Assembly: GCF_009363555.1 (NCBI RefSeq)
Contig: NZ_CP045374.1
Span: 1 to 64,000, forward strand
DNA from: Sulfitobacter sp. THAF37
GTDB taxonomy: Bacteria > Pseudomonadota > Alphaproteobacteria > Rhodobacterales > Rhodobacteraceae
Reading direction: 5' to 3'
Length of the DNA stretch: 64,000 nucleotides
A model generated the notes under the pieces. That model searched no databases. It worked only from the letters and a program-made list of their open reading frames with translations, and was not told the origin of the DNA. This document shows, one piece after another, positions 35,260-43,111 of the stretch. The first letter of the stretch is position 1. Every line of letters starts with the position of its first letter. The position numbers and the translations under genes are program-made.

Positions 35260-36513
35260 ATGCAGCCCTCTGAGACAAAACCAAAGACAGTAATCGTGGG
35301 AGCCGGGGTTATCGGCATGGCCATTGCGCACGATCTGTTGAAACGCGGACGGGATGTAACCGTGGTCGATGAGGCCGAGCCCGGGCGCGGCGCGTCATTC
35401 GGCAACATGGCGTCGATTGCGGTGACTGAGTTCATGCCGGTATCGCGTCCGTCCGTTTGGTTGCAGACCCCCGGCTGGCTCTTGCATCCCGAGGGGCCGA
35501 TCCGCGTGTCGCCGACCTATGCGCCGCGGTTGATCCCCTGGTTCCTGCGTTTTTTCTGGGCCGGTCGACCATCGAAGATGCGTGCTTTGGAAGAGCAGGG
35601 GGCCGCGCTGTGTCGACGCGCGCTCAACGACACAACCGTCCTGCTGGAAAGCATCGGCCTCAAAGACCACCTGAGCGCGACGGGGTGCCTGTCGCTCTAT
35701 GCCAGCGAAGAAGAATTCGAGGCTGACCGAGAGCGGCTTGACATGTTGGATCGGCATGGGTTCCGCTACGAGGTGCTCGGCCACAATGCGCTGCACGATC
35801 TTGAACCTGAATTGGCTCCGGTCATAAAGAAAGCCGTACTTCTACCCGACAACCGCACGCTAAATGATCCCTACGCGTTCGTGTCACGCTTGGTCGAGGT
35901 TGTGGTGGGGCAGGGCGGCAATGTGGTCCGCGGCAAGGTCACCGGGTTGGAGCGTGCTAACCGCGTGACCGGCGTTCGTCTCGACGACGGACAGGTGCTC
36001 GATGCCGATACCGTCGTGCTGGCCGCAGGCGCTTTCACGGGCAGGCTCTCGCGGACGATCGGTGAACCGATCCCACTTGAAACTGAGCGCGGGTATCACA
36101 CCCAGATCAACGCCCCGGGGATCGAGCTCAAGCATTCGATCATCTGGCCAGCCAAGGCTTTCATGGTCTCCCCAACCGGCGGCGGTATTCGCGTCGGTGG
36201 CACCGTAGAGATGGCCGGTCTAGACGCCGCGCCGGACTGGCGGCGGTCAAAGATCACGGTCAAGCGCGCCCGCGAGGCATTGCCTAACCTGCGCGTCGAG
36301 GATGCAACGGAATGGATTGGTCACCGCCCGGCCTTTCCAGACACGGTTCCGGTCATGTCCGCCTCTGCCAAGGTGCCTGGTGTCTACTACGCCACTGGCC
36401 ACGGCCACCTTGGCCTGACCTACGCCGCGACCACGGCCCACCTGATGGGGCAGTTGATCGCAAATGAAACCCCCGAGATCGACCTGACACCCTACCGGGT
36501 CGACCGGTTCTGA
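35260..36513 (+). CDS. FAD-dependent D-amino-acid-type dehydrogenase (DadA/HypO-like)
   Basis: 417 residues. FAD-binding fingerprint VIVGAGVIGMAIAHDLLKRG near residue 12, GRGASFGNMASIA, a central substrate region, and the C-terminal WIGHRPAFPDTVPVMSAS and YYATGHGHLGLTYA second FAD contact. This is the DadA-like oxidoreductase family. In hydroxyproline catabolism such an enzyme oxidises cis-4-hydroxy-D-proline made by the epimerase. Being next to the DapA-family gene fits that step. Electrons probably pass to the respiratory chain. Other D-amino or secondary amino acids are possible substrates. The gene lies only 19 bases after the terminator-like hairpin. Confidence 0.88.
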   Translation: MQPSETKPKTVIVGAGVIGMAIAHDLLKRGRDVTVVDEAEPGRGASFGNMASIAVTEFMPVSRPSVWLQTPGWLLHPEGPIRVSPTYAPRLIPWFLRFFWAGRPSKMRALEEQGAALCRRALNDTTVLLESIGLKDHLSATGCLSLYASEEEFEADRERLDMLDRHGFRYEVLGHNALHDLEPELAPVIKKAVLLPDNRTLNDPYAFVSRLVEVVVGQGGNVVRGKVTGLERANRVTGVRLDDGQVLDADTVVLAAGAFTGRLSRTIGEPIPLETERGYHTQINAPGIELKHSIIWPAKAFMVSPTGGGIRVGGTVEMAGLDAAPDWRRSKITVKRAREALPNLRVEDATEWIGHRPAFPDTVPVMSASAKVPGVYYATGHGHLGLTYAATTAHLMGQLIANETPEIDLTPYRVDRF

Positions 36514-36533
36514 CACGAGCAAAGGAGATCACC

Positions 36534-37235
36534 GTGACCGAAAAGACATGTCTGATCATCGGCGGAGGACGCGGTATGGGTGCCGCGACAGCGCGCACGA
36601 TGCACAAGCGCGGCTACAGCCTGGCGCTGATGTCCCCGTCGGAGTCCTGCGAAACGCTGGCCAAGGAACTGGGTGGCGTCGCCCGGCGCGGCAAAGCCGA
36701 AAATGCCGGAGATACGCAGGGCATATTCGACCTTGCCATGGAAACCTATGGCCGCATCGACGCCTGCCTGATCCATGTCGGCGGCCCGCCCAAAGGCGAC
36801 CTGCTGGAGATTTCCGAAGAAGACTGGGACCGCGCCAATGAAATGGTGCTGAAGCCCGTGATCCGAATGGCCAAGCTGCTGACCCCGGTAATGGAGGCAC
36901 AGGGCGGCGGGTCGATCGTGAATATCACGACTTTCTCGGCATTCGAACCGTCGCTGATCTTTCCGACGTCCAGCGTGTACCGTGTCGGCGTGTCGAGTTT
37001 CGCCAAGCTTTACTCCGACCGATATGGCCCCGCGAACATCCGCATGAACTGCTTGCTGCCGGGCTTTACCGATAGCCTGGACCTTCCACAGAAATACGCG
37101 GATATGTCGGCACTTGGCCGTCTGGCACGAGCCGAGGAACAAGCCAAGGCGGCGGCTTTCCTGCTGACTGACGACAGCAGCTACATCACCGGACAATCCC
37201 TGCGCGTCGATGGTGGCGTAACGCGGCACATGTGA
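36534..37235 (+). CDS. Atypical short-chain dehydrogenase-like protein lacking YxxxK
   Basis: 233 residues from a GTG behind AAAGGAG. The Rossmann start is IIGGGRGMGAATARTMHKRG and the NAG region is replaced by HVGGPPKGD. At the active site the usual YxxxK is replaced: the segment reads TSSVYRVGVSSFAKLYSDRYG, which by spacing to RYG aligns Ser and Arg with the catalytic Tyr and Lys. This matches a YkvO-like SDR subgroup. Oxidoreductase activity by the standard SDR mechanism is therefore doubtful. Gene order places it in the catabolic block right after the FAD dehydrogenase. Confidence 0.82.
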   Translation: MTEKTCLIIGGGRGMGAATARTMHKRGYSLALMSPSESCETLAKELGGVARRGKAENAGDTQGIFDLAMETYGRIDACLIHVGGPPKGDLLEISEEDWDRANEMVLKPVIRMAKLLTPVMEAQGGGSIVNITTFSAFEPSLIFPTSSVYRVGVSSFAKLYSDRYGPANIRMNCLLPGFTDSLDLPQKYADMSALGRLARAEEQAKAAAFLLTDDSSYITGQSLRVDGGVTRHM

Positions 37236-37272
37236 CCGGCCGCAAGAGCAGAGTGATGAAGGGCAGCTTACG

Positions 37273-38256
37273 ATGATGACGGACAACTTGCGTGGTGTGT
37301 CGATACTGACACTGGCGATGCTGTTCTTCGCTGTCGAGGACGCTTTCATCAAGTTCCTGACCGGCAATCTCCCCGTGTCTCAGGTGCTGGGCATGCTGGC
37401 CCTCGCGGGGGCGATTTATTTCGGTACTCGTCTGCGGTTCGTGGGGCTGCCTTTCTGGTCCCGGGACCTGTTGCATCCGGCGGTGATGATCCGCAATGGG
37501 GCCGAAGCTGTCGCGTCTGCGGCCATCGTCATGGCGCTTGCGCTGACCGACCTGTCGGCGACTTCGGCCATCATGCAATCGGTCCCGCTGTTCATCACCA
37601 TCGGGGCGATGTTCTGGTTGCGCGAGCCGGTGGCATGGCGGCGCAGCGCTGCCGTCGCGTGCGGCTTTGCCGGTGTTCTCCTGGTGCTTCGGCCCGGTTT
37701 TGACGGCTTCGACCCGGCGTTGATCTGGGCTATGGTCGCCGCTGCGGGTCTGGCCGTACGCGACCTTGTCACCCGCCGCGTGCCCGCTCAGGTGCCTTCA
37801 CATCAGCTTTCTGCCTCGGCCTTTATGGCGCTTTTGATAGCCGCGGGGATTCTGGCGCTGGTGCTGGGCGAACGGCCCGAGATGCCGGACGCAAGCCTCG
37901 CCTTGGCCAGTGCGGTCTGCATCATCTGTACCCTGATCGGCTATGGCTTGCTGGTGTCCGCAACCCGCATCGCCGATGCCAGCGTGCTCGCCCCGGTTCG
38001 CTATGCCCGACTGGTCTTTGCCATGTTCATCGCAGTGATCGTGTTCGGCGAACACCTGGATCTGCCGACAATCGCCGGAACCGTGATCATTGTTCTGTCG
38101 GGGGCCTATACGATCTGGCGCGAAGCGCAACTAGGTCGGCCGCGCGCCGTGGCAACGATGCCCGCAGGGACGTTGCCCGTCACGCCCGAAGATCCCACTG
38201 ACGACATCCCTTCTGACACCCCCCTCGGCTCCCGCGCCGCAGGCCCCACTTCCTGA
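37273..38256 (+). CDS. DMT-superfamily (EamA) transporter
   Basis: 327 residues with about ten hydrophobic segments in two EamA halves (GVSILTLAMLFFAVEDAFIK at the start, AVACGFAGVLLVLRPGFDG, APVRYARLVFAMFIAVIVFG). The last ~40 residues are hydrophilic and proline/threonine-rich. Family members mostly export or exchange amino acids and metabolites. Here it could export a pathway intermediate or product, or bring in a further substrate, but direction is unknown. Confidence 0.85.
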   Translation: MMTDNLRGVSILTLAMLFFAVEDAFIKFLTGNLPVSQVLGMLALAGAIYFGTRLRFVGLPFWSRDLLHPAVMIRNGAEAVASAAIVMALALTDLSATSAIMQSVPLFITIGAMFWLREPVAWRRSAAVACGFAGVLLVLRPGFDGFDPALIWAMVAAAGLAVRDLVTRRVPAQVPSHQLSASAFMALLIAAGILALVLGERPEMPDASLALASAVCIICTLIGYGLLVSATRIADASVLAPVRYARLVFAMFIAVIVFGEHLDLPTIAGTVIIVLSGAYTIWREAQLGRPRAVATMPAGTLPVTPEDPTDDIPSDTPLGSRAAGPTS

Positions 38257-38272
38257 AAGAGAGGACATTCCC

Positions 38273-39751
38273 ATGCAAAGCAAACTTTTCATCAACGGCG
38301 ATTGGGTGGCGGCGTCTTCCGGCGCGATGTTCGACGTGGTCGACCCGTCGGACAACTCTGTCGTCCATCAGGTGGCGCGGGGTGGCACAGAAGACATCGA
38401 CGCTGCCGTGAAAGCCGCTCGGGCCGCTTTCGACAACGGACCCTGGCCACGGATGAGCGGGGCCGAGCGGGCCATAATCCTGCGAAAGATGGGTGATGAA
38501 ATTGCGGCCCGGACCGACGAGTTGGCACGGATGGAAGTGCTCGACAACGGCAAACCGCTGCCCGAAGCGGTCTGGGATATCGAGGATACCGCCGGCGTAT
38601 TTCACTTCTATGCCGATCTGGCGGAGCAGTTGGACAATGACGCCGATGAGGAGGTCGACCTGGGCACGGATGGCTTCACCTCTAAGGCGGTGAAGGAACC
38701 GGTGGGGGTGGCCGGGGCGATCATTCCTTGGAACTTCCCGATGCTGATGGCCTCGTGGAAGGTCGCGCCTGCGCTGGCGGCGGGCTGCGCCATGGTCCTC
38801 AAACCATCCGAGGTGACATCGCTGACCGCGCTTGAATTAGGTGTGATCGCCACCAAGGCCGGTTTGCCTGCGGGTGTACTCAACATCGTTACCGGTTTCG
38901 GGCCGGAGGCGGGGCAGCCGCTTACCGAGCACCCGGGCGTGGATAAACTGGCCTTCACCGGATCTGTTCCCACCGGATCGCGGATCATGACCACCGCCGC
39001 AAAGGACGTCAAAACCGTCAGCCTCGAACTTGGCGGCAAGTCGCCCCTTGTGGTGTTTGCCGACACCCCCATCAGCGAGGCCGTCGAATGGATCATGTTT
39101 GGCATCTTCTGGAACCAGGGCGAAGTCTGTTCGGCGACATCCCGCGTGCTGATCGAGGCTCCGATCTATGACGCCGTGATTGCGCGGCTGGCGGAAGAGG
39201 CGAAGAAGATAAAGATCGGCCATGGACTTGAGGACGGCGTTCTGCTTGGGCCGCTCGTCAACAAATCACAACACGAAAAGGTGCTTGCGGCCATCGCGAA
39301 GGGCAAGTCCGAAGGCGCCCGCGTCGTTTCGGGCGGCGGCATCCCCGCTGGTTTTGAACAGGGCTGCTTTGTCGAACCGACCATCCTCGCCGATGCGCCG
39401 CTCGACAGCTGGGTCTGGAACGAGGAAATCTTCGGCCCGGTGGTCTGCGTGCGTCCGTTCGACACCGAAGCCGAAGCCATCGAGCTTGCCAACCGCTCCG
39501 AGTATGGACTGGCGGCCGCCGTCATGTCCGCGGATACTGAGCGCGCCGAACGCGTGGCCCGCGCCTTTCGCGCCGGGATCGTCTGGATCAATTGCTCGCA
39601 GCCGACGTTCACGCAGGCGCCTTGGGGCGGCTACAAGAAGTCGGGGATCGGTCGCGAACTGGGCGTTTGGGGGCTGAACAACTACCTGGAAACCAAGCAG
39701 ATCACGACCTGGGACCGTTCCCGGCCCTGGGGCTGGTATCTGAAGGAGTGA
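38273..39751 (+). CDS. Aldehyde dehydrogenase, ALDH10/betaine-aldehyde-dehydrogenase-like
   Basis: 492 residues. ALDH hallmarks: PWNFPMLMASWKVAPALAAG near residue 155, the general-base Glu in SLELGGKSP around 252 and the catalytic Cys in NQGEVCSATSRVLIEAPIY around 285. The WNQGEVCSATSR and WINCSQPTFTQAPWGGYKKSG segments look like the plant-type betaine aldehyde/aminoaldehyde dehydrogenase (ALDH10) branch. In a hydroxyproline route an ALDH would oxidise 2-ketoglutarate semialdehyde; the ALDH10-like active site instead hints at an aminoaldehyde. Both are possible and the choice bears on what the operon consumes. Confidence 0.88.
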   Translation: MQSKLFINGDWVAASSGAMFDVVDPSDNSVVHQVARGGTEDIDAAVKAARAAFDNGPWPRMSGAERAIILRKMGDEIAARTDELARMEVLDNGKPLPEAVWDIEDTAGVFHFYADLAEQLDNDADEEVDLGTDGFTSKAVKEPVGVAGAIIPWNFPMLMASWKVAPALAAGCAMVLKPSEVTSLTALELGVIATKAGLPAGVLNIVTGFGPEAGQPLTEHPGVDKLAFTGSVPTGSRIMTTAAKDVKTVSLELGGKSPLVVFADTPISEAVEWIMFGIFWNQGEVCSATSRVLIEAPIYDAVIARLAEEAKKIKIGHGLEDGVLLGPLVNKSQHEKVLAAIAKGKSEGARVVSGGGIPAGFEQGCFVEPTILADAPLDSWVWNEEIFGPVVCVRPFDTEAEAIELANRSEYGLAAAVMSADTERAERVARAFRAGIVWINCSQPTFTQAPWGGYKKSGIGRELGVWGLNNYLETKQITTWDRSRPWGWYLKE

Positions 39752-39755
39752 CGCA

Positions 39756-40508
39756 TTGCTGCTGTCAAGTCAGACTGTTCTGTTGACCGGCTCGACTGGC
39801 TCAATAGGGCAGTCAATCGCACGGGAACTGGCGCGCGAAGGCGCCCGCGTAGTCCTGCAGTACCGCAGCGATGCCGCGCGAGCAGAAGCCTTGGCCGAAG
39901 AATTGGGGAACGGGGCCTTCGCCCTGCACGCGGACCTGTCGGACCCTGCGGCGCCGAGTGCTTTGTTCCAAGTCGCGCTCGACCGGGCAGGCCGGATCGA
40001 CGCGCTGGTCAACAACGCTGGCATTCTGACGCCGTCCTCGATCGACGATCCGCTTGAGGATTGGCATCGGGTCTGGCGCGAAGATCTGCAGGTCAACCTG
40101 ATGGCGGCGGCTGATCTGTGCCGTGCAGCGATCCGGCATTTCCGTGAAAGTGGCGGCGGCAAGATCATCAACATGGCATCCCGCGCAGCGCAAGGCGGCT
40201 ATCGGGCCGAGGCCATGTCCTACGGCGCCACCAAGGCGGCCCTGGTCAACCTTACCCAGAGCATCGCGCGCGGGTTTGGGCGTGATGGGGTTACTGCCGT
40301 TGGCATCGCACCCGGCTGGGTCAAGACAGAGATGTCGGACGCCTATATTCGCGACCACGGGGAGGCGGCAGCACTTTCCGGCATTCCCATTGGTCGCATG
40401 GCTGATCCAATGGAAATCGCCGAACTTGTAGGATTTGTCCTGCGCCCAGGGCAGGTATCGTTGTCAGGTGCGGTTCTGGACGTCAACGGCGCAAGCCAGA
40501 TGAGGTAA
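39756..40508 (+). CDS. Short-chain dehydrogenase/reductase (classical)
   Basis: 250 residues from a TTG 4 bases after the ALDH stop with GAAGGAG upstream. NAD(P)-binding TGSTGSIGQSIARELAREG, NNAGILTPSS, catalytic Ser in IINMASRAA and the YGATK motif. C-terminal end VLDVNGASQMR is typical. It should oxidise a hydroxyl or reduce a ketone on a pathway intermediate. No extra step of this kind is needed for plain 4-hydroxyproline, so it points to a modified substrate. Confidence 0.88.
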   Translation: MLLSSQTVLLTGSTGSIGQSIARELAREGARVVLQYRSDAARAEALAEELGNGAFALHADLSDPAAPSALFQVALDRAGRIDALVNNAGILTPSSIDDPLEDWHRVWREDLQVNLMAAADLCRAAIRHFRESGGGKIINMASRAAQGGYRAEAMSYGATKAALVNLTQSIARGFGRDGVTAVGIAPGWVKTEMSDAYIRDHGEAAALSGIPIGRMADPMEIAELVGFVLRPGQVSLSGAVLDVNGASQMR

Positions 40509-40512
40509 CCAG

Positions 40513-41247
40513 ATGAAGCGTTTTGAAAACAAGGTTGCCATTGTGACCGGCGGCGCCGGTGGAATCGGCGAGGCGATTTGCAACCGCCTGGCGGCTGAGG
40601 GCGCATTGGTACGGGTCGTAGACACAAATACAGCAGCAGCCGAGGCTTTGGCACGGAAGATCGGCGGTTCGGCGCATGGCGTGAACTTGACCGATCCAGA
40701 GGCGATACACACCTTTGTCGGCGAAATCGCCGATGCCGGCATCCACGTCCTGTGTAACAATGCGGGTCTGATGCGCCGAGGCCCATTGATGGAACTGACC
40801 CCCGAAGATTGGCGCCTTTCATTTGCTGTCAACATCGACGCGCTCTTCCATATGTGCCAGGCGGTCGTGCCGGTCATGCAGCGGCAGGGCGGCGGGGCCA
40901 TCGTCAACACCGCGTCGCAATGGGGTCTGCACCCAGCCCCCGGCCATATTGCCTACAACACCACAAAGGCCGCCGTTGTTGCATTTACCCAAAATCTTGC
41001 GCGCGACCATGCGCCCGACAAGATTCGCGTGAACGGCGTCGCCCCCGGCGAAGTGCGCACATCGATGCTCGAATCCAACCTGGCACGTTCGGGGCGAAGC
41101 CTCGATGATCTGAACCGCCTGGTGCCCTACGGACGTATAGGCGAGCCAGATGAAATCGCGGCGCTCGTCGCCTTTCTGGCGTCCGACGAAGCGGGTTACC
41201 TTTGTGGCTCCGTTGTGGAAATCACCGGCGCTCAGGCTGTCGCATAG
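40513..41247 (+). CDS. Short-chain dehydrogenase/reductase (classical)
   Basis: 244 residues, 4 bases after the previous SDR. TGGAGGIGEAICNRLAAEG at the N-terminus, CNNAGLMRRGPL, catalytic Ser in IVNTASQWG and the YNTTK motif. It shares only the general SDR fold with its neighbour, so it is not a recent tandem duplicate. Substrate unknown; a keto/hydroxy intermediate in the same pathway is the natural inference. Confidence 0.88.
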   Translation: MKRFENKVAIVTGGAGGIGEAICNRLAAEGALVRVVDTNTAAAEALARKIGGSAHGVNLTDPEAIHTFVGEIADAGIHVLCNNAGLMRRGPLMELTPEDWRLSFAVNIDALFHMCQAVVPVMQRQGGGAIVNTASQWGLHPAPGHIAYNTTKAAVVAFTQNLARDHAPDKIRVNGVAPGEVRTSMLESNLARSGRSLDDLNRLVPYGRIGEPDEIAALVAFLASDEAGYLCGSVVEITGAQAVA

Positions 41248-41256
41248 GAGAACGAA

Positions 41257-42273
41257 ATGCGTTGGAAACGATCTTTGCAAACTGTCGACGTGCATTGCGC
41301 GGGCGAAATCGGCCGGGTGATTACCGGTGGCGTTCTGAACATCCCCGGCACCACCATGGCGGAGAAGCTGGATCATCTGAACAAGGTGGATGACAGCCTG
41401 CGCCGCTTTCTTTGCTCCGAGCCGCGTTCGGGTCCGGCCGGATCGTTCTGCCTTCTGGTTCCTGCCTGTGATCCCGCTGCGGATGTCGGCCTGATCATTC
41501 TGCAACCTGACCAGGCACACGCGATGTCGGGATCAAACGCAATGTGCGCCGCGACAGCGATGCTTGAGACCGGCATGATCGCCATGTCCGAACCCGAAAC
41601 CATCGTTACCTTCGACACCGCTGCCGGGTTGGTGAAGGCGACGGCGACCTGCGCGGATGGTAAGGTTACCTTTGTGTCGATTGACATGCCGCCTTCCTTT
41701 GTGGCCGGGCAAGGCACAATCGAGACCGAAGATTTCGGGCCAATTGCCTATGATCTCTGTTTTGGTGGGGTCTTCTACGCTCTCGTCGACGTCGATCAGA
41801 TCGGGTTGACGATTTCTCCGGGAAACGCCCGTGATCTTGCAACCATTGGGGTCGCCCTGCGCAACCGGATCGCGGAAGTGGAACCGGCGCTGCACCCGGT
41901 GATACCGGCGCTGAACGGGCTTGCCTATGTCATGTTCCGCTCAGAAGAACCCGACGGAGCACTTCGAACCTGTACGACGCTGCGTCCGGGTCGCGCGGAT
42001 CGGTCGCCCTGCGGAACCGGGTCGAATGCAAACATGGCGGTACGCCACGCGGCGGGCCGGGCGCGACCCGGCGATGCCGTTGTGTCGCGTTCAATCATCG
42101 GGGGCGAATTTCGCACCGAATTGATGGGGACTGTCGAAGTTGGTCCCTATATCGCCACGCGTAACCGGATTTCGGGCCAGTGTTGGATCTACTCGATCAC
42201 ACAAATCGGACTCGATCCCAGCGACCCATTTCCAAATGGTTTCATGCTTTCAGATACATGGGGGTCTGACTGA
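41257..42273 (+). CDS. Proline racemase / hydroxyproline epimerase family protein
   Basis: 338 residues. Family signatures: the first catalytic Cys in SGSNAMCAATAMLETGM (Cys97) and the second in DRSPCGTGSNANMA (Cys252). Both cysteines are present, as in proline racemases and 4-hydroxyproline 2-epimerases; trans-3-hydroxyproline dehydratases usually have Thr at the first site. The most likely reaction is inversion at C2 of hydroxyproline or a related imino acid, producing the substrate of the FAD dehydrogenase. It is the last intact gene of the block; a broken pyruvate carboxylase gene follows. Confidence 0.9.
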   Translation: MRWKRSLQTVDVHCAGEIGRVITGGVLNIPGTTMAEKLDHLNKVDDSLRRFLCSEPRSGPAGSFCLLVPACDPAADVGLIILQPDQAHAMSGSNAMCAATAMLETGMIAMSEPETIVTFDTAAGLVKATATCADGKVTFVSIDMPPSFVAGQGTIETEDFGPIAYDLCFGGVFYALVDVDQIGLTISPGNARDLATIGVALRNRIAEVEPALHPVIPALNGLAYVMFRSEEPDGALRTCTTLRPGRADRSPCGTGSNANMAVRHAAGRARPGDAVVSRSIIGGEFRTELMGTVEVGPYIATRNRISGQCWIYSITQIGLDPSDPFPNGFMLSDTWGSD

Positions 42274-42429
42274 AAATCTACAATCAAATACTTCCGAGAT
42301 TGGTGGAGCGATATTCATAGAAGACCTCGATTTTCTCACACCTCGCTTCAAGTCTTGCAGGCAACGTGGGCCGTGGCCGAGAGAGTTGAAACAATAGGGG
42401 AGCAATCCAACCAGTGGCGGAATTGTCCA

Positions 42430-42985
42430 AGACACTGATCGCCAAACTGGGAAAATTGCCAACCGCATCATGCGGGCCGCCAAGCAGTCGGGCACCAACG
42501 CGATCCACCCCGGCAACGGCCTGCTGTCCGAAAGTCCCGATTTCATCGACGACTGCGTCAAGGCCGGTACAGCCTTCATTGGCCCGCGCGCCCTGGGTGA
42601 CAGGGCATGCGCCTGCAAGGAGGCCGTCGCGGCGGGCGTGCCGATCATCCCGGCGATGTGAAGGTGCTATTTGACCGGAACTGCCAGCCGGGCACCGTGA
42701 GCGTGCCGGACCAAATGGTCAAGTCCGCCACCGTCGGCCGCGCAAAAGTACAGGTCGGCAACGCCGACCGCGTTGGCGCACCAATGCCGGGCGTGGTCGC
42801 ATTGGTTGCAGCGTTGGTCGACCAGCAGGTGCACAAAGACGATCTGCTGCTGACCATCAAGGCAATGAAGATGGAAAGAGGCATTTCGACCGATCGTGAC
42901 GCCATTGTCAAAACGGTATGCGTCACCCCGAGTGACCAGATCAATGCCAAGGATCTTTTGAATGGACTGGAGAAAACTCGTGTAA
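42430..42985 (+). pseudogene. pyc: Remnant of pyruvate carboxylase (both ends fused, middle deleted)
   Basis: A frame from about 42430 reads KIANRIMRAAKQSGTNAIHPG, then NGLLSESPDFIDDC and KEAVAAGVPIIPAM, the start of a biotin carboxylase domain with part of its ANRGEIA loop lost. At about 42655 another frame takes over with VKVLFDRNCQPGTVSVPDQ, VGAPMPGVVALVAALV and the biotin-attachment AMKME (LLTIKAMKMERG), the C-terminal biotinyl domain of pyruvate carboxylase. Roughly 900 residues between them are missing. The dead gene marks the right border of the catabolic block. Confidence 0.85.
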
Positions 42986-43111
42986 AATTATTACATAACT
43001 TCGCTTATCAGACTCAGACTGGCAGTCAGGGCACATTCCGGACGCACACAGAAAGTGGCACAGAACTGACCAAACCGGTTCCGCCGCCCCTAGCGACCGC
43101 CCCGCACCCCG

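Noticed and set aside
41257..42273. Trans-3-hydroxyproline dehydratase
   Set aside because: Both catalytic cysteines are present, whereas that dehydratase usually has Thr at the first position; epimerase/racemase preferred.
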